This document shows, one piece after another, positions 8,544 through 17,178 of a stretch of DNA of 33,941 bases. The notes below the pieces were generated by a model. It did no database searches. It was not told the DNA's origin and saw only the letters and a program-made list of their open reading frames with translations. Numbering within the stretch: position 1 is the first letter of the stretch; each line of letters starts with the position of its first letter. The position numbers were made by a program, and so were the translations under genes. The DNA is from 40-80 sp040394775 (GTDB lineage: Bacteria; Bacteroidota; Bacteroidia; Flavobacteriales_D; Crocinitomicaceae), in the NCBI GenBank assembly GCA_040394775.1, contig JBEBRN010000030.1, forward strand, positions 1 through 33,941, read 5' to 3'.

Positions 8544-11204
8544 TCATCTAAGAACATTTACATGTCCTTTAATTATTTTCTCAGCGTTCGTTTTTTCACA
8601 AGAGATAACTTCTAGAATATAGGTATACGTCCCAATTTGGACTTCTTTTCCTTTATAGGTTCCGTCCCATGTCTCATTAGGATCAGTAGCCTGATAGATT
8701 AATTCACCCCATTTATCAAAGATCATAAAATTCCAGCTGTCTGTTGGGAGTGTTGGAATTGCTTTAAACAATTCGTTGAGTCCATCTCCGTCTGGTGTAA
8801 ACGTATTGGGGATGAAAATAGTAAATGGTTCAACATATATCATTTGTCGTAGGGTATCTTTGCAACCATATGCATTCTCGACAATTTGATACGGATACTT
8901 GACACCGCTTGACGTATAATAATACGTTGGATTCGCATCAAAACTTCTGTAAACACTATCGCCAAAAAAGTACATATATTTTGTGGCGTTCATAGATTGA
9001 TCGGTGAATTCTACTTTCGGCTCACAAATAGTTACTGAATCTGTAGAAAGTGCAAAACCAGCAGTTGGAGAAGGAAATATTTTAAACAAGCTGTCTTTTG
9101 TCAAGGTCATCGTATCAATGCATCCAGTGGATGACATAATCGTTAAACTAACGGAATAGATGCCTGATGCAGTATATGTTCCAGTTGTATTTTTTTGTGT
9201 GGATGTTTGTCCGTTTCCTAAATCCCAAAAGTATGTCAACGGTGTTTGTGATTGACTTTGATTGGTGAATTCAACCACTGCAGGTATACAGTACAATTTA
9301 TCTTTAAAGGTAAAGCCAATAGTTGGGCTTTTAAAAACAGTAACCATATCTGTTTTTGTTACCGAACAAGAACTTAGATTGACGGTTAGTGTAACAGGGA
9401 ATGTCCCCGCTTGACTATATATTACATCGACTTCATCCTGTGTAGAAGAATTGGGAGTAGCATTGTTTCCGAAATTCCATAGCATCGTATAATTATTAGG
9501 CCCTGAAACAATTCCTTTAAAATGCGTATTCGGATTGGAGATACACAAAGAATCATTATAGGTGAAATTCACTTCTAATGAGTCGTTTATTACAACCTGT
9601 TTACTAGTGGTGTCCATGCAATTAGTTCCTGCACTTGTAATCAACTGTACAGTGTAGGTTCCAGGTATTGAATAGGTGTAAGTAGGATCTTTTATACTGC
9701 TTGAATTACCATCTCCGAATGTCCAATCGTAGTTGGTTGCATTGGTAGAATTGTTGGTGAAACTTTGTGTCAATCCAGCACAAGCGCTATTCTGCATAAT
9801 GTCAAAATCAGCTTGAGGTTGTGGAACAACATATATTGTTTTTGTCTTTGTTTTTGTGCAAGTATTGAATGTTGCTGTAAGTGTTACGGTTTGATTTCCA
9901 GCCGTATTGAAATGAATATTCTCAGCAGTTAATAAAGTGGATTGATCGGTAGAATTGGGGCCAAAACTCCAGGTATAAGTTGGTGGAGTAGGACCCGCAT
10001 ACGTTCCGGTAAAGTCATAGCTATTTCCATTCAAACACAACGAGTCATCTCCCGTAAAGTCAACATTCAAGGATTCGTAAACTTTAAAAACTTGTGTAGA
10101 TGTATCACTACAAGGCATTCCTTTATTGACAATTAAAGTAACGGTATAATCTCCTGGAGTTGGATAGGTGTATGAGGGTGAAAATTGTGAACTCACATCT
10201 GAGGTTATTCCTGGAACACCAAAATCCCATTCATAGGTGGTACCTCCATAGCTGTTATTTTTGAAATTGACCGCTGTTCCTTGGCAGATATCTATAAATC
10301 CAGGTAATTGATCTTGTGGGACAATAATAGCATCAAGCGTTACATTACAACTGATTACTTGAAAGATAAAATCGCGGATAACAGTGCTCAGTAACACACC
10401 ATTTCGGTATTCTCTTACTCGTATTCCTACTACAAAATAACCTTGTAAAAATGGCGCAGCTGTTAAATGACCTGTATTGGGATCTATTGAAATGGTAGCG
10501 CCAGAGCCAAATGGATTGGCAGCGGAGAAACCATTTGCCCAAATAATTTGTTGATAAGGTGGCGGTGGTGCTTGTGGTGGTTGAGGATTGGTACTACTAG
10601 CACCAGCATAAGGGGCATAAAGGTCGTACACTAATTGATCTCCGTCTGGATCGGTAGCTGAATGGTCAAAATTTAGTGTCTGATTATTACAAAGAACCAA
10701 AGGTGGATAATTGGTAAATCGTGGGCTGGAATTAATATTTAAATTATTTGCGTTCGTTGGAATGTGTATGGTCAATGTCAGCCCAACATCACCAGGTGTG
10801 ACAATATTAATAATACTGGGAGTACGACAACAGCGCTGATAACTAAGATAATAACCACCGCTTCTTGGTGGCAAAGTTAATATCTTCGTATAAATTGCTC
10901 GCTCGTTACAAAAGCCACTGGGTGTTTGAACGCAAGGGTTATCAAACTTGATGGGTAATTTTGTTGAAGGAGGTACAGAAATACTAATGTTTTGGAATAA
11001 ACCACCGTTGTCTTTGTAGATAGCAAGACTCAGCGGATCATCAAACGCTGCACCACTAGAAGCACAGTCTCGGTAAATAACGATATAGACTTTATACTGA
11101 TTATTTCCTAAGTAATCATAGTACATTTCTCCCCCAATAATATGAGAAGCTAAACTTTGAAAGGATAGAAAACAGAAAAATAGTATAAAGACAATTCTTT
11201 TCAT
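8544..11204 (-). CDS. Secreted PKD-repeat surface protein with CHU/gliding-type C-terminal domain
   Basis: An 886-residue extracellular protein with a signal peptide (residues 1-19, ending SLAS). The N-terminal part (about 20-290) begins SHIIGGEMYYDYLGNNQY, a start common in large Bacteroidetes surface proteins, and holds a proline-rich stretch PQPPQAPPPPY near residue 210. About six PKD-like beta-sandwich repeats follow from about 295 to 795, marked by WDFG, WTFGDG, WNFGN, WDLGNG and YFFGD. The C-terminus (IFIPNTFTPDGDGLNE, then FDKWGELIY and WDGTYKG) is the gliding-motility-associated/CHU domain used for type IX secretion. A surface adhesin or structural role is inferred. A -7 box lies at 11224-11231. 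It converges on phoR with only 16 bases between the stops. Confidence 0.85.
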   Translation of the reverse strand: MKRIVFILFFCFLSFQSLASHIIGGEMYYDYLGNNQYKVYIVIYRDCASSGAAFDDPLSLAIYKDNGGLFQNISISVPPSTKLPIKFDNPCVQTPSGFCNERAIYTKILTLPPRSGGYYLSYQRCCRTPSIINIVTPGDVGLTLTIHIPTNANNLNINSSPRFTNYPPLVLCNNQTLNFDHSATDPDGDQLVYDLYAPYAGASSTNPQPPQAPPPPYQQIIWANGFSAANPFGSGATISIDPNTGHLTAAPFLQGYFVVGIRVREYRNGVLLSTVIRDFIFQVISCNVTLDAIIVPQDQLPGFIDICQGTAVNFKNNSYGGTTYEWDFGVPGITSDVSSQFSPSYTYPTPGDYTVTLIVNKGMPCSDTSTQVFKVYESLNVDFTGDDSLCLNGNSYDFTGTYAGPTPPTYTWSFGPNSTDQSTLLTAENIHFNTAGNQTVTLTATFNTCTKTKTKTIYVVPQPQADFDIMQNSACAGLTQSFTNNSTNATNYDWTFGDGNSSSIKDPTYTYSIPGTYTVQLITSAGTNCMDTTSKQVVINDSLEVNFTYNDSLCISNPNTHFKGIVSGPNNYTMLWNFGNNATPNSSTQDEVDVIYSQAGTFPVTLTVNLSSCSVTKTDMVTVFKSPTIGFTFKDKLYCIPAVVEFTNQSQSQTPLTYFWDLGNGQTSTQKNTTGTYTASGIYSVSLTIMSSTGCIDTMTLTKDSLFKIFPSPTAGFALSTDSVTICEPKVEFTDQSMNATKYMYFFGDSVYRSFDANPTYYYTSSGVKYPYQIVENAYGCKDTLRQMIYVEPFTIFIPNTFTPDGDGLNELFKAIPTLPTDSWNFMIFDKWGELIYQATDPNETWDGTYKGKEVQIGTYTYILEVISCEKTNAEKIIKGHVNVLR

Positions 11205-11223
11205 GTGTGTACTATGATTGGTA

Positions 11224-11231
11224 CAAAGATA
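11224..11231 (-). promoter_or_regulatory. Bacteroidetes-type -7 box for the PKD surface protein
   Basis: On the minus strand this reads TATCTTTG, an exact TAnnTTTG match. The start codon at 11204 is about 20 bases downstream, giving a leader of about 13 bases. Confidence 0.45.
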
Positions 11232-11264
11232 AAGTGAAAATTTAGATTTACCATCATCTTTAAA

Positions 11265-11298
11265 ACGAGAAAGCCCAACCTAGGTTGGGCTTTCTCGT
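11265..11298 (-). terminator. Perfect 34-base palindromic terminator after the M16 operon
   Basis: Two 17-base arms (ACGAGAAAGCCCAACCT and its exact reverse complement) form an uninterrupted palindrome. It lies 12 bases beyond the stop of the minus-strand M16 gene and is followed on that strand by a short T-run (TTTT). It also separates the M16 operon from the promoter of the next minus-strand gene. Confidence 0.85.
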
Positions 11299-11309
11299 AA
11301 TTATTTCAG

Positions 11310-13397
11310 TTATTTTTTAAAAACTGCAGCGTCAATTTTTTGGTTTACTTTAATGCTCTTAACTTCTCCGTTAAGTCCCATTTCGCCAGTAATAAGATTC
11401 ATTTTATGTGGAAATTTAATACCATCCACATCTTTATAATCACCATATGTATTTGTTACTTCTTGCGTTTTTTCGTCTTCCGTAACGATGGTAACTGTTT
11501 TTTCTTTTTGACCGTCTAAAGAGTAATAATCAAATGATTCTCCTTTTGAATTTTTACGATGAATCACATAGTAATCAGCTCCATTATGGTTTTCAATTCC
11601 TATCAATTCATAATCGATTCCATTTGCATCATAATTTAACTCTTCAAATAAACCAGCTGTTTTATTTTTCTCAGCAATTTCATCAGCAGACAATTCAGTT
11701 GTTCCAACTTGCATCACAAATTGACCACCAGTTTTTCCGTCGAAATACTGACGTTGAACCAACATACCTTGTACTTCAATAGACATTGCTGACTTATTAG
11801 GAGCTTGGAAATATTGCTTCATTGTCAAAGGCATTGGAATTTGAGGTGTCGTCATAGCGATTTCTTGCTCAACTGATTTCACTTTCTTTACTTTTTTCTT
11901 CGCTTCAGCTAATGTTTTCGAATTGGTATTCAACAAGATATATTTTTCAATTAACTGTTGTTTTGTTATATCCGCTGGACGTATATCTTTTACAGGATCA
12001 CCGTAAGCATCTAACTTTTCGATATTACCATCTGCGTCGAATTGCTTTAAACTTTCAAGCACTTCTTCATTTCCAACAACAATGATGAATAATTTCTTCG
12101 GGTTGATAAATTTCTGTGCAATTGCTAAAACATCATCTTCAGAAATACCTTCTAATTTCTTTAAGTATGTTTTGTAATAATCTGCTGGTAAATTGTATTT
12201 AAAGATATTGTAAGCGAAGTCTGCATATGTTTCAGCATCTTCCAAAGAACGTGCGAAACGACCTGTCATCATTGCTTTTGTTTGAGCTAATTCATCCGCG
12301 CTAACCTTTCCTTCTGTAATACGATTTAATTCGTAGATAAATTGTGTGATAGCACTATCAGTAACGGCATTTCTAAAATCACCAGTAGCTACAAAGTAAC
12401 TTCCGTATTCATTCGTTGCGTATTGAGAGTAAGCTCCGTATGTATACGCTTTGTCTTCTCTTAAATTCTGCATGAAACGAGTTCCGAATCCTGCTCCACC
12501 TAAAATTTGATTGGTTACATTAAACGGTAAGTCATTCACGTCTCCTTTTGTTATATCCAAAGGTGTAGCGATAAATATCTTAGATTGAACGGCTCCTTTC
12601 TTGTTCACAAAGATTACTCTGTTTCCTTGCGTGTTTTTAGGCATTTCGAAATTAGCAGTATAAGGTGCTTCTCCTGTCCAGTTACTAAAATTATCTTCCG
12701 CATATTTCTTCGCTTCTTCTAATGTCATGTCTCCAACGATTGTTAGATACCCTTTTTCAGGTGTGTACATTCTTTTATAAGCAGCAACGATATCGTCACG
12801 TGTAATGTTCTTTAAGGTTTCCTCTGTTAAAATTTCACCCATCGGATGATTTTCACCATACACTAATTTTTTCATTACATTTTGTCCAATGTAAGAAGGG
12901 TTGGATTTTCCAGATAATAAATCAGATTCATATTTTGTCTTAACACGATCAATTTCTGATTGAGGGAAAGTTGCATTGTATAAAGCATCTGTAAATAAAT
13001 CTGTTGCTTTAGCTAAATGTTTTTTCAATGTTTGAATGTACAATTGCTTGGCACTAGAATAAATAGAAAGGCCGATGAAATCTTTTTCATTATCAAATTG
13101 GTCTTTTGTTCTTTTTTCTGTTCCAGCCAACACTAAATCACCCATCATTTTGTTGATTCCAGCTTTATTACCTTCCACAGCGTATTCACTAGGAGAGTTA
13201 AAATAAACCGCCACAGTAGGTAGTTTATGATTCTCGGAAAGAATCACTTTTAATCCATTTTTCAAGGTAAAAACTTGTGGGTCTTTGATTTGAAGTTCTG
13301 GTGCGGGAGCTGCTTTAGGTTGAATTGAGCGATCTAATTGTCCAAAAGATATGGTGCTAATTCCTGCTATTGCGAGTATTAAAATCAATTTTTTCAT
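11310..13397 (-). CDS. M16-family non-catalytic partner fused to a LolA-like C-terminal domain
   Basis: A 695-residue secreted protein with a signal peptide (residues 1-20, ending SFGQ). Residues about 35-460 form the two-lobe M16 fold. The zinc motif HxxEH is lost: the aligned segment AGINKMMGDL has K83, G86 and D87 where the partner gene has His, Glu and His. The substrate-binding Arg/Tyr region is kept (NLREDKAYTYG, R313 and Y320). This combination is typical of the non-catalytic subunit of bacterial M16 pairs. Residues about 481-695 (EKYILL, then KVKSVEQ, then YGDYKDVDGIKFPHKM) resemble a LolA/lipoprotein-sorting beta-fold; that assignment is by pattern only. It starts 12 bases after the catalytic gene, so the two are probably one operon. 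Confidence 0.85.
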   Translation of the reverse strand: MKKLILILAIAGISTISFGQLDRSIQPKAAPAPELQIKDPQVFTLKNGLKVILSENHKLPTVAVYFNSPSEYAVEGNKAGINKMMGDLVLAGTEKRTKDQFDNEKDFIGLSIYSSAKQLYIQTLKKHLAKATDLFTDALYNATFPQSEIDRVKTKYESDLLSGKSNPSYIGQNVMKKLVYGENHPMGEILTEETLKNITRDDIVAAYKRMYTPEKGYLTIVGDMTLEEAKKYAEDNFSNWTGEAPYTANFEMPKNTQGNRVIFVNKKGAVQSKIFIATPLDITKGDVNDLPFNVTNQILGGAGFGTRFMQNLREDKAYTYGAYSQYATNEYGSYFVATGDFRNAVTDSAITQFIYELNRITEGKVSADELAQTKAMMTGRFARSLEDAETYADFAYNIFKYNLPADYYKTYLKKLEGISEDDVLAIAQKFINPKKLFIIVVGNEEVLESLKQFDADGNIEKLDAYGDPVKDIRPADITKQQLIEKYILLNTNSKTLAEAKKKVKKVKSVEQEIAMTTPQIPMPLTMKQYFQAPNKSAMSIEVQGMLVQRQYFDGKTGGQFVMQVGTTELSADEIAEKNKTAGLFEELNYDANGIDYELIGIENHNGADYYVIHRKNSKGESFDYYSLDGQKEKTVTIVTEDEKTQEVTNTYGDYKDVDGIKFPHKMNLITGEMGLNGEVKSIKVNQKIDAAVFKK

Positions 13398-13409
13398 AAT
13401 CGTTCAATA

Positions 13410-14879
13410 TTAATCTTGTTTTGGTAAATAGTTTAAAATAACTCTGTTATCTTTAGTAAGGTATTTCTGAGCAACACGCTGAATGTCCTCTTTCGTAACA
13501 GCCATATATTTTTGTAACTCTGTATTCACTAATTCAGTTGAACCTTGATACATATAACTTTGAGCTAATAATTCTGCCACACTTGAAATACTTCCGATAC
13601 GCTCGATGAATTGCTTTTCCATTTGGTTCTTTACTTTCTCCAATTCCTCATCAGAAATCAATTCATTTTGCATTTTAGCAATTTCTTCATCTATTGCCGC
13701 TAAATTCTCTTCTATTGTTTTTCCTTTAGCACAAATGGAAGCGACAATATCCATACCTGCGTTTTCTAACATGTAAGGGAAAGAGAATGCAGCTGATGAT
13801 AATTGTTTTTTCTCTACTAATTGCTTGTAAATTCTAGAACTTTCTGAACCTGCCAATACAGTGTTCATTAATTGTAAAGCGTAAGCGTCAGGATGATTTT
13901 CGTTTGGTAACTTGTACACCATAAATAAACCAGGTAAATCTACGTTGTCATAAATTGTTTTTTCGATAGCCTTTGGCAAATTCGCATCATTTTTAGCTGG
14001 ACGCTTAATTGTTGTAGGAATCGCACTGTATTTTGCTATCAATTTTTTGGCTTCAGCATTTTTAGAAGCGAAGAAATCTTTTTGGTCGAAAATAGATTTT
14101 TCTACACCATATTTCTCTTTAAACTGAGCATCATTTAAACGTAAGAAGTTACGGTACAAATTAATCGCTTCACCTGAAGGCATTGAACCGAAATACTTAT
14201 TAATCCATTCTTTTATTGTCTTAACGTCGAAATCACCTGAAATAGAAAGTACAGCATTTGAAGGTACATAAAATGTTTGGTAGAAGTTCACGTAATCTTC
14301 CTCTTCAGCATTGGATAAATGTTCCATACTTCCGATAACAGACCATCCGTAACTCGTTCCAGCGTAAACATTTTGGAAAGCTTCTTCAATAAAGGTACCA
14401 TATGGCTGGTTGTCAAAACGCATACGTCTTTCTTCTTTCACGACGTTTCTTTGTGTTTCAATACCAACGCTATCTACTTTAGCGTGCAACATTCTTTCTG
14501 CCTCTAACCAAAGACCTAATTCAGTTTGGTTGGAAGGAAGTATTTCAAAGTAATACGTTCTGTCTGGAGTAGTGTTTGCATTCAAAGCACCTCCATTTTT
14601 TTCAACTAATTTACTGTATTCGCCACGACCAATATTTTGAGAACCTTCAAACAGAAGATGTTCGAAAAAGTGAGCAAAACCTGTTTTATCCGTTTTCTCA
14701 TTTTGAGATCCAACGTGATACATCACAGAAACAACCGTTAGTGGATTGTCATGGTCTTCATGTAAAATTACATGTAAGCCGTTAGGAAGGTCATATTCTA
14801 CGTATTTGATTGGCTTTTGTGCAAAGCTCAACGTTGAAATACCAACCATTATAGCTAATGTGCTTATGATTTTCTTCAT
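13410..14879 (-). CDS. M16-family zinc metallopeptidase, catalytic subunit
   Basis: A 489-residue periplasmic or secreted peptidase with a signal peptide (residues 1-20, ending SFAQ). The inverted zinc motif HFFEH (H70, E73, H74) and the downstream Glu ligand in KEERRMRFD (E150) are intact and at the usual spacing. The C-terminal lobe has the family's AGSESSRIYKQL segment at about 340-355. It probably cleaves peptides together with the inactive partner encoded 12 bases downstream, in the manner of two-subunit mitochondrial-processing-peptidase-like enzymes. A near-match -7 box (CATCTTTG) lies at 14906-14913 on the minus strand. Confidence 0.92.
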   Translation of the reverse strand: MKKIISTLAIMVGISTLSFAQKPIKYVEYDLPNGLHVILHEDHDNPLTVVSVMYHVGSQNEKTDKTGFAHFFEHLLFEGSQNIGRGEYSKLVEKNGGALNANTTPDRTYYFEILPSNQTELGLWLEAERMLHAKVDSVGIETQRNVVKEERRMRFDNQPYGTFIEEAFQNVYAGTSYGWSVIGSMEHLSNAEEEDYVNFYQTFYVPSNAVLSISGDFDVKTIKEWINKYFGSMPSGEAINLYRNFLRLNDAQFKEKYGVEKSIFDQKDFFASKNAEAKKLIAKYSAIPTTIKRPAKNDANLPKAIEKTIYDNVDLPGLFMVYKLPNENHPDAYALQLMNTVLAGSESSRIYKQLVEKKQLSSAAFSFPYMLENAGMDIVASICAKGKTIEENLAAIDEEIAKMQNELISDEELEKVKNQMEKQFIERIGSISSVAELLAQSYMYQGSTELVNTELQKYMAVTKEDIQRVAQKYLTKDNRVILNYLPKQD

Positions 14880-15018
14880 ATAACTTATTTTTTTTCTTTA
14901 ATGTACAAAGATGACAAATCTCTAGCGATAACTGCTTAAAGAAATGTCAAAAGGTTAAAAATTATTATAAACGGTTAGAACTGAATTTGTATAAAAAGTA
15001 AGGAATGTGTGAAGTATT

Positions 15019-15408
15019 TCATTCGCTATCTATGATGAACTTTAGTGAAATAGAGTTAACACAATGCCTTGTGTCTTTTGGTGTAAATCCTTCGCCTTGA
15101 AATACATGCCCTAAATGTCCGCCACAATTGGTGCATGTTATTTCTATTCTATGGCCATCTGAATCAATTGTTTTTGTCACTGCGTTTTCAATTTCGTCAT
15201 CAAAAGATGGCCAACCACAGGAAGAATGAAACTTGTCCTCTGAACGATAGAGTGGTGTTTCGCATTGCCTACAAACGTAAGTTCCCTTTTTAAAAAGATC
15301 GACATATTCTCCCGTATAAGGATATTCTGTTCCTTTGTGAAGGATTACTTCCGCCTCTTTAGGTGTTAACACCTTCCAACTCTTATTCTTATCGTCCTTT
15401 GATTCCAT
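15019..15408 (-). CDS. msrB: Peptide-methionine (R)-S-oxide reductase MsrB
   Basis: A 129-residue stand-alone MsrB that reduces methionine-R-sulfoxide in damaged proteins. Structural zinc is bound by two CxxC pairs, C46/C49 and C92/C95. The catalytic Cys is C116 in DTRHCVNSISLKF. C64 in SSCGWPSF sits where many MsrB enzymes carry the resolving Cys. No signal peptide is seen, so it is probably cytoplasmic. It starts 29 bases after the upstream lipoprotein gene on the same strand, so co-transcription is possible. Confidence 0.95.
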   Translation of the reverse strand: MESKDDKNKSWKVLTPKEAEVILHKGTEYPYTGEYVDLFKKGTYVCRQCETPLYRSEDKFHSSCGWPSFDDEIENAVTKTIDSDGHRIEITCTNCGGHLGHVFQGEGFTPKDTRHCVNSISLKFIIDSE

Positions 15409-15437
15409 CTATCATCCATTATTCATTCACCATGAGA

Positions 15438-16859
15438 TTAACTCCCCATTTTCATGTACTCTTTCACCAAGTATTCTAACGCGTTTGTATTTGGATCTTT
15501 TGTGTGAATAATTAACTTGCTAACATTTCCTTTCGAATAAATATCGACGTCTTTTAGAGGGCGTGTAAACACAGCGCTTTTCTCATCACTTTTTTGTAAT
15601 ATAGAAGTCACATAGTCCATGTCAACATATAACTTGAACACATTGTCAGAAGCGCCAGAGTTTTCGGTATAATTGATTTGTTCTGGTGATTTAAATATCG
15701 TTCCCTCAATCGTACTCTTGGTGATTGTTATTTGTGCTAGTTTATCCCAAGACTTAATTAGATCTCTCAAGTAATTCTTTAATTCAGTATTATTAGATCC
15801 TAAATAAAATTTGATGTGAGGTGGTTTTCCATTTTCTTTATTGGCATCAGCGGTAATAAAGAAAATACCATTTGAAATGTTCGTTAAAGGATGGTCTTTT
15901 GAAGAGAATTTATTAATAGTTTCAATGATTTCATCATTTTTTGTTTTTCTCACTCCTAAATCAGCGTAAGCATCCATTTCGTCATTCATTTTAGAAAAAA
16001 AGAAGTCAAAAAGTTTCTTATTCTCTTTCTCAATTCTAGCAAAATCAACATTTAGAGCTAAAGTCAAAATATCTTTACCTGAAATTTTAAATGCTTTCGT
16101 TTCTTTCGAATGATTGATAAAATCCAACTTTGCTAATTTATCTTTTTCACCAATGAATTCATTTGTTAATTCGATTTTACCATTCAAGAATTGAATATCG
16201 ATACACTGTAAAATACCATCGTATAAATCACCACTCATGACTGCTTTTAATTCTTCATCTTGGTTTAGATTGTATGCTTTACTAGGAAATAAAGCAATGG
16301 CGATTGGAGCTTCTTTTTGAAGTGCTTTTAGAATGTCTTTATTAGCTGCTCCTTTTCCATCTTTAAGGGTTTTGAATGTTTTAATAAATGCTTCTTTTTC
16401 TTGATTTTTACCTGCCTTTACAGCGATCAAGTCTTTATCAAAAATAAAAATTAATTCATCTTCTTCAGCAATGTTTAAATTGTTTTTTTTCTCAATTGTA
16501 TATCCTCTTTCTTTTAAGTAATTATTTAAAGAATCAAGATTTTTAACGGTCGCAAAAGCGGTTGCAGAAATATCATCTTGCGTTTTACCTTCGACACCAA
16601 AATAAATATAGTTATCAATATCAATACATGATTTAACACTTCCCAATTCTCCTTTCACCATACTTCCGAAAACAGGAACGTTTTCAATTTTAGACAAATC
16701 GTTTATTTGACCAATAGAAATCTTACCAAATCCAATAATATCGGTTTGTGTATCAAAATAACTAGCTGCAATCGTTTCTAATTGATTACTCGACTTTTTG
16801 TTACAAGAAAAAATAAAAAGGAATGTAGGTAGAAGTAATAGTAGACTTAGTTTTTTCAT
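15438..16859 (-). CDS. Hypothetical lipoprotein (possible DUF4836-like)
   Basis: A 473-residue protein with a lipoprotein signal: a hydrophobic stretch at residues 5-18 and a lipobox ending in Cys19 (IFSCNKK). The remainder is lysine-rich mixed alpha/beta sequence without transmembrane segments or a recognised catalytic motif. Size, lipobox and general pattern recall the DUF4836 lipoproteins of Bacteroidetes, but this is a weak resemblance. It is probably anchored in the outer or inner membrane facing the periplasm. A -7 box (TACATTTG on the minus strand) lies about 20 bases upstream. Confidence 0.75.
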   Translation of the reverse strand: MKKLSLLLLLPTFLFIFSCNKKSSNQLETIAASYFDTQTDIIGFGKISIGQINDLSKIENVPVFGSMVKGELGSVKSCIDIDNYIYFGVEGKTQDDISATAFATVKNLDSLNNYLKERGYTIEKKNNLNIAEEDELIFIFDKDLIAVKAGKNQEKEAFIKTFKTLKDGKGAANKDILKALQKEAPIAIALFPSKAYNLNQDEELKAVMSGDLYDGILQCIDIQFLNGKIELTNEFIGEKDKLAKLDFINHSKETKAFKISGKDILTLALNVDFARIEKENKKLFDFFFSKMNDEMDAYADLGVRKTKNDEIIETINKFSSKDHPLTNISNGIFFITADANKENGKPPHIKFYLGSNNTELKNYLRDLIKSWDKLAQITITKSTIEGTIFKSPEQINYTENSGASDNVFKLYVDMDYVTSILQKSDEKSAVFTRPLKDVDIYSKGNVSKLIIHTKDPNTNALEYLVKEYMKMGS

Positions 16860-16879
16860 GATTAAAAAAATTTAGAAGA

Positions 16880-16887
16880 CAAATGTA
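16880..16887 (-). promoter_or_regulatory. Bacteroidetes-type -7 box for the lipoprotein gene
   Basis: It reads TACATTTG on the minus strand, an exact TAnnTTTG match, about 20 bases before the start codon at 16859. Confidence 0.4.
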
Positions 16888-17132
16888 GGTAAAAATATAA
16901 AAGAGTAAGAATTTCTGACATTTTTATTGAATTAAGTATTGTTATTTTATGGGAAGAGAATGTTATTTATAATTCTAGAAATGAATGAATAACGTTTAAG
17001 TGTGTAATTGAACAGAAGATTATTTATGAAGTAATAATTGCTATTGAATTACATTTTGACAAAGCTTTCCAAAGTGGAATTTCATAAATTTTTTTTTGGC
17101 AATTTTTCATTTTATTTATCACGAAAATGTTG

Positions 17133-17140
17133 TATATTTG
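17133..17140 (+). promoter_or_regulatory. Bacteroidetes-type -7 box for gyrB
   Basis: TATATTTG matches TAnnTTTG. Transcription would begin near 17147, about 32 bases before the gyrB ATG at 17179, which supports that start over the upstream in-frame one. Confidence 0.5.
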
Positions 17141-17178
17141 TCCCTTATCTAATTAAACAAACAAATTCATCTAAAAGC

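Larger units (their letters stand above)
16860..17178. other. Divergent intergenic region between the lipoprotein gene and gyrB
   Basis: These 319 AT-rich bases hold the two divergent promoters (16880-16887 minus, 17133-17140 plus) and a T-run at about 17090-17097. The gyrB frame extends upstream to 17038, but the added residues do not resemble GyrB. No RNA gene or large repeat was seen. Confidence 0.5.

Noticed and set aside
9942..10136. Short plus-strand open frames inside the PKD-protein gene
   Set aside because: They lie antisense to a long gene with clear domain structure and show no family resemblance of their own.
17038..17178. Longer start for gyrB
   Set aside because: The added residues do not match GyrB, and the promoter box at 17133-17140 falls inside them.
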